This document shows, one piece after another, positions 1 through 8,376 of a stretch of 64,000 nucleotides of DNA. The position numbers were made by a program, and so were the translations under genes. Position 1 is the first letter of the stretch, and each line of letters begins with the position of its first letter. This DNA comes from Avedoeria sp964651245 (GTDB taxonomy: Bacteria > Chloroflexota > Anaerolineae > Epilineales > Epilineaceae), in contig CAZYVI010000004.1 in assembly GCA_964651245.1 (NCBI GenBank), positions 62,001-126,000 on the forward strand, written 5' to 3'. The notes under the pieces are model-generated. The model was not told the DNA's origin. It did no database searches and saw nothing but the letters and a program-made list of their open reading frames with translations.

Positions 1-567
1 ATCATCGTGCGGCATCGGCGTCGCCGTCGGCGCATCGGGCAGCGGCGTGGGCGTGTCGCCGGCGGGAACGGTCGGCGACTCGGTGGGTCGATCACAGCCC
101 ATGAAGAAGTGGAAGTCCTCGCGCGCGCTGTCGATCACGAAGTTGTCGAAGGGGATCGTCCGGCTGGCCGACTCGTTCGTGCACAGCACCCAGCTGGCCG
201 GCGGCGCGACGAGCTCCAGGGTGTACGACTCATCGACGTCGATGGCGGGTACGGTGAACTGGGCGCGCTGGAGCCCCAGGAGCGGGCCGGACGTCGTGCG
301 CGCCACCTCGGTGCCGGACATGTCGCGGACGACGAACTCCATCGTGCCCAGCGGGGTCACGTTGGCGAAGGCCTCGTCCTCGGCGTCGTACTCGCCGTTG
401 CAGCCGGGGCAGTCGGCCGTGCCGCCACCGGCCACGTCGACGTAGGCCACGGCCGAGATCGTGAACTCGGACTGGGCCGCCGGCGCCGCGTGCAGCGTGC
501 CCAGCAAGCCGAAGGTGGCGGCGGTCGCCGCCGAGAACGCGAGCAGCAGTCGGGTGTGGAGTCGCAT
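1..567 (-). CDS. Secreted Cys-rich protein, paralog of the next gene (3' end cut off by window)
   Basis: An open frame of 189 codons runs from an ATG at 567 to the window edge without a stop. The N-terminus is a signal peptide of about 31 residues ending near LHAAPAAQ. The mature part carries DCPGCNGEY and, about 70 residues later, WVLC. Both are also present in the neighbouring 611-1600 gene (DCTGCDGDF and WVLC), so the two are tandem paralogs. The visible end is Pro/Thr-rich (TPTPLPDAPTATP), the kind of spacer that normally precedes a surface anchor, but the anchor lies outside the window. An AAAGGA-type site lies about 12 nt before the ATG. It follows the upstream gene by 43 nt and is probably co-transcribed with it. 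Function unknown; a cell-surface structural or adhesive role is inference. Confidence 0.72.
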   Translation of the reverse strand, partial: MRLHTRLLLAFSAATAATFGLLGTLHAAPAAQSEFTISAVAYVDVAGGGTADCPGCNGEYDAEDEAFANVTPLGTMEFVVRDMSGTEVARTTSGPLLGLQRAQFTVPAIDVDESYTLELVAPPASWVLCTNESASRTIPFDNFVIDSAREDFHFFMGCDRPTESPTVPAGDTPTPLPDAPTATPMPHDD

Positions 568-610
568 CGTCGGGCCATCCTTTGCAGAGGGTCGGAACCG
601 GGTCGTGGGG

Positions 611-1600
611 TTAGGACGGTCGGGCGGGCCGCGGGCCGGCCGACCGGGATCGGGAGGTGCGATGCAGGCGCCGGCCGCTGGCGCCGAGGACCGCCGCCAC
701 GGCCGCCAGCCAGGCCAGGGCGACCGTTCGTCCGCCGGGCGTTCGGCCCGCCTGGCCGGTGTGCGGCAGCGAGGGGCCGCCCTCGACCATCGCGCTCGCC
801 CCGCCGAAGTCGGTGTCGTCGGCGTCCGCGCCCGCCGTTCCGGGCGCCGGCGGGTCCGCCGGGGTCTCACCGGCGCCGGCGCCGTCGGCCTCGCCTCCGG
901 CGCCGTCCGCCGTCGCCTCGCCCGCGGGCGCACCGCCGACGTCGTCGTCGCCGGCGGCCACGGTCGGCGGCGCCGCGGTCGGCGCGGCGGTCGTCCCGGG
1001 CTCGGTCGTCGGCCCGTCGGGTGGCGCCGTGGGCTCGCCGGGCGCGCAGGCGTGGCCGAGGCCGATCGCGCGCTCGGCGCGGCGCGTCGTGGCGTCGAAG
1101 TCGGCCTCGGTCAGCCGCAGCGGCGCGGCGAACGCGGGACAGAGCACCCACTCGGGCGGCAGGGCGCTCAGCGTGAGCGTGTACGCGCCGGGCCGGTCGA
1201 CGCGGAACAGCGTCTGCTGCCGGCCGGGCGCCAGGGTGCGGGTGCGCATCGTGAGGCGGGTGCCGGCGTCGTCGGTCAGCGTCACGTCGAGGCGCGGCAG
1301 CGGGTCGCGCTGCGCCAGCAGCAGGTCGCCCGAGCCGAAATCGCCGTCGCAGCCGGTGCAATCGGGCGCGTGGTCGCCCTCGCCGACCACGTCCGGGTAG
1401 AGCAGCACCGCCACCTCGGCCTGGTTCGCCTGAGCCTGTCCGCGCGAGGTGCGCTCAGGGTGCGGCAGCGGCAGCCCGACGTTGAAGCCCATCGCGATCC
1501 CGAGCGACGCCGCCGACAGCCACACCGCCGCCCGCGCCGCGGCGAGCGGTCGGGCGTGGCCGTGGTCGACCCCGGCATCGTGGCTACGGGCTGCGCGCAT
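611..1600 (-). CDS. LPxTG-type surface protein with DCxGC motif
   Basis: The product has 329 residues. A hydrophobic signal segment lies around residues 20-40, followed by a Cys-containing domain (DCTGCDGDF near 74, WVLC near 130, a last Cys near 175) and a long Ala/Pro/Thr/Gly/Asp-rich stalk. The C-terminus is a textbook sortase signal: LPHTG at residues 278-282, a hydrophobic stretch (VALAWLAAVAAVLGA) and an Arg-rich tail. AAAGGGA sits 6-7 nt before the ATG at 1600, which fixes the start. The domain is shared with the downstream gene. No sortase gene is in this window. LPxTG anchoring is typical of monoderm cell walls, so finding it here bears on the envelope type of the organism. The function of the Cys domain is not recognised. 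Confidence 0.8.
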   Translation of the reverse strand: MRAARSHDAGVDHGHARPLAAARAAVWLSAASLGIAMGFNVGLPLPHPERTSRGQAQANQAEVAVLLYPDVVGEGDHAPDCTGCDGDFGSGDLLLAQRDPLPRLDVTLTDDAGTRLTMRTRTLAPGRQQTLFRVDRPGAYTLTLSALPPEWVLCPAFAAPLRLTEADFDATTRRAERAIGLGHACAPGEPTAPPDGPTTEPGTTAAPTAAPPTVAAGDDDVGGAPAGEATADGAGGEADGAGAGETPADPPAPGTAGADADDTDFGGASAMVEGGPSLPHTGQAGRTPGGRTVALAWLAAVAAVLGASGRRLHRTSRSRSAGPRPARPS

Positions 1601-1790
1601 CGGGTTCCCTTTACATCAGCGCCGGACCCGCTCGGGCGACCGGTGCGCGACGACGCCGCGGGCGGCGCCGCCGCGCACCTGGACGACCCCCCACCTCTTC
1701 CGGCGCCGGATGGCCCAACGCCGAAAGGAGAGCAAGCGCGGACGGATCGAGGTGGGCCTGCCAACCTAAACGCAAAACTAACTAAACGCG

Positions 1791-1818
1791 ATTATAACCG
1801 ACAATCGGCGTGCGTCAA
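1791..1818 (-). promoter_or_regulatory. Strong sigma70-type promoter for the surface-protein pair
   Basis: Read on the minus strand there is TTGACG (1813-1818), a 16-bp spacer and a perfect TATAAT (1791-1796), in a short AT-rich patch that stands out from its surroundings. The predicted start is near 1783, giving a leader of about 180 nt before the ATG at 1600. That leader (1601-1780) holds no convincing gene; it is GC-rich and could fold. The promoter is well placed to drive both the 611-1600 gene and the partial gene at 1-567. Confidence 0.7.
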
Positions 1819-1903
1819 GAGGGAGAAGCTTAAGGATGGTCGGGGGTCGGGTTGGGGCCGCGCGCGGTCGGACCAGGCAACGCCGGTCGGCGGGCGGCGG
1901 CGG

Positions 1904-2500
1904 TCAGGATCGGCGCGGCGATCCTTCGTGGCTGGGTCGTCGCCACAGCCACCACGCGCGGTCCGCGGGCCACCGTTCGGCATCCGCCGCGCGCAGCGCG
2001 AACGGGCCCGGCACGGTGTGGGCGCGCACGACGTCGTCGGCGGCGGCCAGCGCCGCCAGCTGCGGCGCCGGGGCGGCGGCGCCGGTCCGCGCGTGCTCGG
2101 CCACCAGCTCGGCGGCGCGCGTCCGCTGGCGCGCCGCCTCGACCCAGCTCTCACCGGCGCGCTCGGGATCGCGCGCCAGGTCGTCGGCCGCGGCGCGCCA
2201 CAGCGACACGGCGCTGCGCAGCTCGCGGCCGAGCTTGTCGAGGTAGGCGGCCCGATGCGCGCCGACAGCCGCGTCGAGGTCGGCGCGGAGCGCCCGGCCG
2301 GCCTCGGGGTCGTCGTGCGCGACGGCGTCGATGGCGTCGAGCACGACGCCGAGCGTCAGCGTGCCCGCCTCGCGCCGGCCCGCGACGTCGACGAACACCG
2401 GCAGGTAGAGGCCGGGGCCGGCCAGGTAGTCGTCCAGCCGCGCCAGCAGCGCGCGCACGACGGCGGGCCGCTCGCCGGCGGGTCGGTCGGTGATCGTCAT
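1904..2500 (-). CDS. Conserved-context hypothetical protein coupled to pyrG
   Basis: The product has 198 residues and begins MTITDRPAGERPAVVRALL. Its ATG (2498-2500) overlaps the TGA of pyrG as ATGA, so translation is very likely coupled. The protein is Ala/Arg/Asp-rich and predicted mostly helical, with an early segment (GPGLYLPVFVDVAG) and a later aromatic cluster (RAWWLWRRP). No signal peptide, membrane segment or known catalytic motif is visible. I do not recognise the family. Position suggests co-expression with CTP synthesis, but no function should be read from that alone. Confidence 0.65.
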   Translation of the reverse strand: MTITDRPAGERPAVVRALLARLDDYLAGPGLYLPVFVDVAGRREAGTLTLGVVLDAIDAVAHDDPEAGRALRADLDAAVGAHRAAYLDKLGRELRSAVSLWRAAADDLARDPERAGESWVEAARQRTRAAELVAEHARTGAAAPAPQLAALAAADDVVRAHTVPGPFALRAADAERWPADRAWWLWRRPSHEGSPRRS

Positions 2501-4209
2501 GCCGGGACCTCGCCGCGCGGCTCGCCGACCGCGGCGGGCGCGGCGCCGTTGCGCGGCGCGGCGGCGGCGTCGTCGCCCCCGGCCGCCGCGGCGTCGGCGG
2601 ACGGGGCGCCGGCCGCGACGGCCCGGGCGAAGGCGCGGAACAAGGGGTGCGGCCGCAGCGGCCGGCTCTTGAACTCGGGATGGAACTGGCTGCCGACCAT
2701 GAAGGGGTGGTCGGCCAGCTCGGCGATGTCGACGAGGTCGCGCTCGGTGTAGACGCCGCTGACGACAAGGCCGGCGTCGCGCAGCACGCCGAGGTAGGCC
2801 GGGTTCACCTCGAAGCGGTGGCGATGGCGCTCGGTGATGAGCTCGGCGCCGTAGGCGGCGGCGGCGCGGGTGCCCGGCACCAGCCGGCACGGCCAGGCGC
2901 CCAGCCGCATCGTCCCGCCCATGTCCGTCACGTTGACCTGTTCGGGCAGCAGGTCGATGACCGGGTTGGGGGTCGACGGGTCGAACTCGGTCGAGTTCGC
3001 GTCGTCGGTGCCCAGCGCGCTGCGGCCGAGCTCGATGACCAGGATCTGGAGACCGAGGCAGAGGCCGAGGTAGGGCACGCGCTGGGTCCGGGCATAGCGG
3101 GCGGCGGCGATCTTGCCCTCGATGCCCCGGCTGCCGAAGCCGCCCGGCACGACGATGCCGTCGGCGGCGGCCAGGCGATCGAGGTCGCGGCCCCGCTCGA
3201 GGTCCTCGCTGTCGATCCAGTCGATCGCGAGGTCGACGCCCTCGCCCCAGCCGGCGTGGCACAGCGCCTCCTCGACGCTCTTGTAGGCGTCGTGGAGCTC
3301 GACGTACTTGCCGACGAGCGCCACCCGGCGCCGCGGCTTCGGCGCGCGGATGCGCGCCACGAGGTCGCGCCACTGGGCGAGGTCTGGCGCGCCGACCGGC
3401 AAGGCGAAGTGCCGCACCACGAGGTCGCCCAGCCCGGCGGCCTCGAGCTCGAGCGGGACGCTGTAGATCGTGTCGGCGGTGACCGCCGGCACGACGGCCT
3501 CGACCGGGACGTCGGTGAACAGCGCGATCTTGTGCCGCAGCTCGTCGGCCACCGGCTTGTCGGAGCGGGCGACGATGACGTCGGGGTTGATGCCGATGCC
3601 GCGCAGCTCCTTGACGGAGTGCTGGGTGGGCTTCGTCTTCAGCTCGCCGGTGGCCTCGAGGTAGGGCAGCAGCGTCAGGTGGATGTAGAGCACGTTGGGC
3701 GGGCCCACGTCGATGCGCATCTGGCGGATCGCCTCGAGGAACGGCAGCGACTCGATGTCGCCGACGGTGCCGCCGACCTCGACGATCAGGACGTCGGCGC
3801 CCGACTGCGCGGCCGCCAACCGGATGCGCCGCTTGATCTCGTTCGTGATGTGCGGGATCGTCTGGACCGTCTTGCCGAGGTAGTCGCCGCGCCGCTCGCG
3901 GGCGATCACCGCGGAGTAGACCTGGCCGGTGGTGATGTTCGCCGCGGGCGGCAGGTCCTCGTCGATGAAGCGCTCGTAGTGCCCGAGGTCGAGGTCGGTC
4001 TCGGCGCCCTGCTCGAGGACGAACACCTCGCCGTGCTCGAACGGGCTCATCGTGCCCGGGTCGACGTTGATGTAGGGGTCGAGCTTCTGGATCGAGACGC
4101 GCACGCCGCGGGCCTTGAGCAGGCGGCCGACCGCGGCGGCGAGGATGCCCTTGCCCAGCGAGCTCGTCACGCCGCCGGTCACGAAGATGTAGCGCGTCTT
4201 GGCTTCCAC
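2497..4209 (-). CDS. pyrG: CTP synthase (glutamine-hydrolysing)
   Basis: This enzyme converts UTP to CTP with ATP and ammonia from glutamine, the last step of pyrimidine nucleotide synthesis. The N-terminal synthetase domain opens with YIFVTGGVTSSLGKG (residues 7-21). The C-terminal class I glutamine amidotransferase domain shows VVPGGFGSRG, the nucleophile Cys383 in GLCLGLQ, and His510/Glu512 in QFHPEF, so the triad is complete. The length of 570 residues is slightly above the usual 535-550 because of an Ala-rich tail. I chose the GTG at 4207-4209 because CAGGAG lies 9 nt upstream and the family starts right before KTRYIFVTGG; an in-frame ATG at 4251 would add 14 unlikely residues. A weak -10 (TATGAT, 4261-4266) lies upstream. 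The next gene overlaps its stop. Confidence 0.96.
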   Translation of the reverse strand: MEAKTRYIFVTGGVTSSLGKGILAAAVGRLLKARGVRVSIQKLDPYINVDPGTMSPFEHGEVFVLEQGAETDLDLGHYERFIDEDLPPAANITTGQVYSAVIARERRGDYLGKTVQTIPHITNEIKRRIRLAAAQSGADVLIVEVGGTVGDIESLPFLEAIRQMRIDVGPPNVLYIHLTLLPYLEATGELKTKPTQHSVKELRGIGINPDVIVARSDKPVADELRHKIALFTDVPVEAVVPAVTADTIYSVPLELEAAGLGDLVVRHFALPVGAPDLAQWRDLVARIRAPKPRRRVALVGKYVELHDAYKSVEEALCHAGWGEGVDLAIDWIDSEDLERGRDLDRLAAADGIVVPGGFGSRGIEGKIAAARYARTQRVPYLGLCLGLQILVIELGRSALGTDDANSTEFDPSTPNPVIDLLPEQVNVTDMGGTMRLGAWPCRLVPGTRAAAAYGAELITERHRHRFEVNPAYLGVLRDAGLVVSGVYTERDLVDIAELADHPFMVGSQFHPEFKSRPLRPHPLFRAFARAVAAGAPSADAAAAGGDDAAAAPRNGAAPAAVGEPRGEVPA

Positions 4210-4379
4210 GACCCGGTGCTCCTGGGGAACGCATTCGCGTGCGGCAACCACCGGGATTCGATCATAGCGCAGCTGGGCGGCGGGCGCGAGCGGTCCGGCT
4301 CGGGCAGGGCGCGGCCTACGGCGTCACCGTCACCCGGACGGGGCGGTGCTCGCGGCGGGTTGCGCCGCCATCGCGGCGC

Positions 4380-5321
4380 TCAGCGCCGGTCGCCCCGCCG
4401 CCGCGTCGATAGGGCGAAGCCGAAGGCGACCACGGCGCCGAGCGCGAGCAGCGCCCACAGCGCGGTCCGGCCCGACGCGTCCGGCGGCGCGGCCGGCGCA
4501 GCGGGCGCGCCGGCCGCGTCGCGGATGTCGCCCGCCGGCGCGTCGGCGGCGGGCGCCGCGGCGCTGGCTGCGCCCGTCGTCGCCGCGGCGTCGCCGGCGT
4601 CGTCGGCGGCCGCGGCCGACACGGGCTGGCTCGCCGTCACGGCGAGCGACGCGGTGGTGTCGCGCGCGGCCGTCAGCGAACCCGTCGCCGAAAAGGCGAG
4701 CGTTGCCGTGACACCGGACGCCGCGGTGACCGTCGGCGCAACGGTCGCGGCCAGGGTGGCGGGGTCGGTCGCCGCGGCCGCCGCCGCCGCCGGCGCCTCG
4801 TCGACCCCGTCGTACGTCCCAAAGTCGAGCACCCAGACGAAGCCGTAGCGCGTTGGCGCCACGCCGACGCCGACCTCGCGGAAGCGGGGGTCCATCATGT
4901 TGGGCCGGTGGTCGGCGTCGCTCATCAACCAGTCGAACCCCTCGGCGACCGTGGCGCGGGCGACGAAGTTCTCGCTGGTGCGGACGCCGGTGCGGCCGGC
5001 GCCATAGCCGGCGTCGGCCATCCGCTGCTTGGCCGAGCGGCCGTCGCGGCCGGTGTGCGAGAAGTGGTTGTGCTCGGCGATCTCGCGGGCGTGCCCGGCG
5101 GCGACCGCGGCGAGGAGCGGCGAGTGGCGGTAGGGCTCGAGGCCGGCGGCGACCCGGGCGTCGTTGAGCCGGCTGAACATCGCCAGCGCCGCCGCGGCGT
5201 TGGCGGCCTCGTCGGCGGCCGGCCGGGCCGCGGGTGCGGCGGCGGCCGGGGCACCGACGGCGGCCGCCGCGAGCGCGACCGTCGCGGCCAAGGCGGCAAG
5301 CGGGTGGGCACGGCGGACCAT
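4380..5321 (-). CDS. CAP-domain (SCP/PR1-like) protein, secreted and C-terminally membrane-anchored
   Basis: The product has 313 residues. A signal peptide (about residues 1-30) is followed by a CAP domain at roughly 42-170, with the family's spaced motifs HAREIAEHNHFSHTG, RTSENF and a DADHRPNMMDPRFREVGVG block close to the usual HRxNIL pattern. A long Ala/Thr-rich region follows, then a single transmembrane helix (LWALLALGAVVAFGFAL) with an RRRGDRR cytoplasmic tail. It is therefore probably an outward-facing protein tethered in the membrane rather than sortase-linked (no LPxTG). Bacterial CAP proteins are mostly uncharacterised. It is read divergently from the 5516 helicase gene; the shared 5322-5515 interval holds the promoter of that gene. 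Confidence 0.85.
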   Translation of the reverse strand: MVRRAHPLAALAATVALAAAAVGAPAAAAPAARPAADEAANAAAALAMFSRLNDARVAAGLEPYRHSPLLAAVAAGHAREIAEHNHFSHTGRDGRSAKQRMADAGYGAGRTGVRTSENFVARATVAEGFDWLMSDADHRPNMMDPRFREVGVGVAPTRYGFVWVLDFGTYDGVDEAPAAAAAAATDPATLAATVAPTVTAASGVTATLAFSATGSLTAARDTTASLAVTASQPVSAAAADDAGDAAATTGAASAAAPAADAPAGDIRDAAGAPAAPAAPPDASGRTALWALLALGAVVAFGFALSTRRRGDRR

Positions 5322-5480
5322 GGGCTGTCGCTCCTCGGCGCGGACCCGGATCGGATGGCGGCGGAACGTTCGGCGCGAATCGCCGCGCGGTCAAACCCCG
5401 GGTGGCCACGGGACGCGACCCGCCCGGCGGGCGCCGCGCCACTGGGGATCGTCCCCGAACGCCGCACCGTCGAACATCTG

Positions 5481-5509
5481 TTAGCCTCGGCGGGGCAATC
5501 GCATACAAT
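5481..5509 (+). promoter_or_regulatory. Probable leaderless promoter of the exonuclease-helicase gene
   Basis: TACAAT (5504-5509) ends exactly 6 nt before the ATG at 5516. A partial -35 (TTAGCC, 5481-5486) lies 17 bp upstream of it. There is no Shine-Dalgarno sequence. With normal spacing, transcription would start at or next to the A of the ATG. The same geometry recurs at 47096, 49831 and 59323. Confidence 0.5.
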
Positions 5510-5515
5510 CGCCCC

Positions 5516-8341
5516 ATGCCCGCCGCCACGACCTACGTCAGCCTCGACCTCGAGACGACCGGCCTCAACCCCGACCGCGACGCGATCATCGAGGTGGGCG
5601 CGGTGAAGTTCGGCGACGGGCGGGTGCTCGGCGAGTTCACCTCGCTCGTCCAGCCGGGCGTGGCGCTGTCGCACCGCATCGAGCAGCTCACCGGCATCCG
5701 CGCCGCCGACCTCGTCGGCGCGCCGCCGATCGGCCCGGTGCTGGCCGAGCTGGCCACGTTCGTCGGCGACGCCACCGTCCTCGGCCACAACGTCGCCTTC
5801 GACCTGGGCTTCCTGCGGCGGGCCGGCTGGACGCCGCGCGGCGACGCGCTCGACACCCACGAGCTGGCGACGATCCTGGCGCCGGACGCCAAGCGCTTCG
5901 GGCTCGGCGCGCTGGCGTCGTACCTGGCCCTCGACGCCGACCCGAACCACCGCGCCCTGCCCGACGCCCGCACCGGCCAGAAGCTGTTCGAGGCGCTCGT
6001 GGAGCGGGCCCGGCGCCTGCCGCCGGCGACGCTGGCCGCCCTCGACCGCCTCTGCGCCGGCAGCGCGTGGCCGGCCGGCCGCGTCTTCCGCGCCGCCGCC
6101 GCCGACCCGCTGCCCGCCACGCTGCCCCGCCCGCTCCCGCCCGTGGTCGGCGGCACGCTGTCGGCGGCGGCGCGCCCGGCGCCCATCGACGCCGACGCCC
6201 TGGGCGCCCTGGCGTCGCCGCGCGGCGCGCTGGCCCACGACCTGCCGGGCTACGAGGACCGCCCGGGCCAGCAGGCGATGCTGCGGGAGGTGGCCCGGGC
6301 GCTCAACGACGGCGACCAGGTGCTCATCGAGGCCGGGACCGGCACCGGCAAGAGCTTGGCCTACCTGCTGCCGGCGGCGGCCTACGCCCTCGCCAACGGG
6401 ACGCCGGTCGTCGTCAGCACCCACACGATCACGCTCCAAGACCAGCTGGTGGGCAAGGACCTGCCGTTGGTGCGCGCGCTCCTCGGCGGCGGCCTGCGCT
6501 TCGCGCTCGTGAAGGGACGCGACAACTACCTCTGCCGCAGCCGCCTCGACGACCTGGCGGCGCGCGACGACCTCGACGTCGACGGCGTTCGGGCGCTGGC
6601 CAAGCTGCTGGTCTGGGCCCCGGCGACGACGACCGGCGACCGCGCCGAGCTGGCGCTGCGGCCCGAGGACGAGCGGACCTGGCGGCTGGCGTCGGCGATC
6701 GGCGGGCAGTGCTCGGGCGAGCGCTGCGCCTACGCCGCGCGCGGCGAGTGCTGGCTGCACCGGGCCCGATCGCAGGCGTTCGCCAGCCACGTCGTCGTCG
6801 TGAACCACGCCCTGCTGGCCAGCGACATGGTCAGCGGCGGCGCCGGCTACGGGATCCTGCCGCCCTACAAGCACCTCATCGTCGACGAGGCCCACCACCT
6901 CGAGGGGGTGGCGACCGAGGTGCTGAGCTTCAGCGCCGGCCGCGGCGCGCTGCTCGACGCCGTGGCCGAGCTGGCCGCGCGCGGCCGCGGCACGCTGGGC
7001 GCGCGGCTCACGACGGCGCTCGAGCTGCTGCGGATGGCCGCGCCGACCCGCGCCGCGGCGTCGGCGCTGCTCGACACCGTGGCCCGCCTGTCGGGCCACC
7101 GTCCCGCGGCCGACGCGGCCATCGCGCGGCTGTTCGACGGCCTGGCCGCATTCTTGAGCACCAGCGACGACCGCCGGATCGTCGACCGGCGGCTGACCGA
7201 GGCCGAGCGCCACAGCCCGGACTGGGCCGCGGTCGAGCAGGCCTGGGACGACGCCCGGACGGCGCTGGCGGCCATGTCCGACGACGCGCGCCGCCTCCAG
7301 GGCGGGCTGGTGGCGCTCGAGGCCGACCTGGCCGACGCCGGGCCGCTGGTGGCCGAGCTGCGCAGCGCCGCGGTGGCGCTCGAGGCGCTCGTCGACGGCC
7401 TCGACCGCGCCATCGGCGCGCCGCGGGCCGACGACGTGGTCTGGGCGTCGTCGGACGGGCAGGGGCGGCAGGCGCTGCACGTGGCGCCGCTCGAGGTCGG
7501 CCCGACGCTGGCGCGGCACCTGTTCGCCGACAAGGACACCGTCGTCCTGACGTCGGCCACGCTGCGCGCGCCCGACTTCGACTTCGTCCGCGACCGGCTC
7601 CGTCTGCCCGACGCGGCCGACCTCGTCGTCGAGAGCCCGTTCGACTACGCCGCGCAGGCGCTGCTGTTCGTCCCGACCGACATGCCCGAGCCGAACCGCC
7701 CCGACTACCAGCGCGCGCTCGACCGCGCCCTGATCAGCCTGGGCCAGGCGATGGGCGGGCGGATGCTCGTCCTGTTCACGTCGCACGCGGCGCTGCGCGA
7801 GAGCTACCACGCCGTCCGCGCGCCGCTGGGCGAGGCCGGGATCACCGTGATCGGCCAGGGCCTCGACGGCTCGCGCCACGCCCTGCTCACGACGTTCAAG
7901 GACCCCGACACGCCGACGGTGCTGCTGGGCACCCGCTCGTTCTGGGAGGGGATCGACGTGCCCGGCGACGCGCTGTCGTGCCTCGTCATCACCCGGCTGC
8001 CGTTCGACGTGCCGACCGACCCGCTGTTCGCCGCCCGTTCCGAGCGCCTCGAAGACGCCTTCCACGAGCTCTCGGTGCCGCAGGCGCTGCTACGCTTCCG
8101 CCAGGGCGTCGGTCGGCTCATCCGGACCCGCGCCGACCGCGGCGTGATCGCCATCCTGGACGGCCGCGTCACCGCCAAGCGCTACGGCCGCACCTTCCTC
8201 GACGCCGTGCCGGACTGCACGCGGCGGTTCGGCCCGCTGGCCGACCTGCCGCACGCCGCCCGCGACTGGATGGCCCGCGCGGCGGCCGGCGACGCGGCGG
8301 GCGGGGCGGATTTCTGGCGCCCGGCCGACCCTTTCGGCTAG
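5516..8341 (+). CDS. dinG: DinG/XPD-family DNA helicase with N-terminal DnaQ-type 3'-5' exonuclease
   Basis: This 941-residue protein is a DNA repair and replication-restart helicase. The exonuclease domain is complete: Asp11/Glu13 in DLETTG, HNVAFDLGFL (91-100) and HRALPDA (145-151). The helicase part has Walker A GTGTGKS (274-280), an Fe-S cluster set of four Cys (340, 399, 404 and 412, the last three in CSGERCAYAARGEC), DEAH near 457-460, SATLR, and motif VI QGVGRLIRTRADRG near the C-terminus. Firmicute DinG has the same exonuclease-helicase order but often lacks the Fe-S cysteines; this one keeps both. The start is set by the ATG 6 nt after TACAAT and by the conserved YVSLDLETTG start of the domain. 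efp follows 35 nt downstream. Confidence 0.93.
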   Translation: MPAATTYVSLDLETTGLNPDRDAIIEVGAVKFGDGRVLGEFTSLVQPGVALSHRIEQLTGIRAADLVGAPPIGPVLAELATFVGDATVLGHNVAFDLGFLRRAGWTPRGDALDTHELATILAPDAKRFGLGALASYLALDADPNHRALPDARTGQKLFEALVERARRLPPATLAALDRLCAGSAWPAGRVFRAAAADPLPATLPRPLPPVVGGTLSAAARPAPIDADALGALASPRGALAHDLPGYEDRPGQQAMLREVARALNDGDQVLIEAGTGTGKSLAYLLPAAAYALANGTPVVVSTHTITLQDQLVGKDLPLVRALLGGGLRFALVKGRDNYLCRSRLDDLAARDDLDVDGVRALAKLLVWAPATTTGDRAELALRPEDERTWRLASAIGGQCSGERCAYAARGECWLHRARSQAFASHVVVVNHALLASDMVSGGAGYGILPPYKHLIVDEAHHLEGVATEVLSFSAGRGALLDAVAELAARGRGTLGARLTTALELLRMAAPTRAAASALLDTVARLSGHRPAADAAIARLFDGLAAFLSTSDDRRIVDRRLTEAERHSPDWAAVEQAWDDARTALAAMSDDARRLQGGLVALEADLADAGPLVAELRSAAVALEALVDGLDRAIGAPRADDVVWASSDGQGRQALHVAPLEVGPTLARHLFADKDTVVLTSATLRAPDFDFVRDRLRLPDAADLVVESPFDYAAQALLFVPTDMPEPNRPDYQRALDRALISLGQAMGGRMLVLFTSHAALRESYHAVRAPLGEAGITVIGQGLDGSRHALLTTFKDPDTPTVLLGTRSFWEGIDVPGDALSCLVITRLPFDVPTDPLFAARSERLEDAFHELSVPQALLRFRQGVGRLIRTRADRGVIAILDGRVTAKRYGRTFLDAVPDCTRRFGPLADLPHAARDWMARAAAGDAAGGADFWRPADPFG

Positions 8342-8376
8342 AGTAGCGCCGATTCCGACACGCAAGGGGTGGGACG

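Noticed and set aside
1904..4234. 776-residue frame on the minus strand spanning pyrG and the next gene
   Set aside because: It is an out-of-frame, Arg/Pro-rich reading of the pyrG region. Only its last 198 residues are a real gene, which starts at 2500.
4925..8065. 1046-residue minus-strand frame opposite the helicase gene
   Set aside because: Shadow of the DinG-type gene, of Arg/Gln/Val/Gly bias only.
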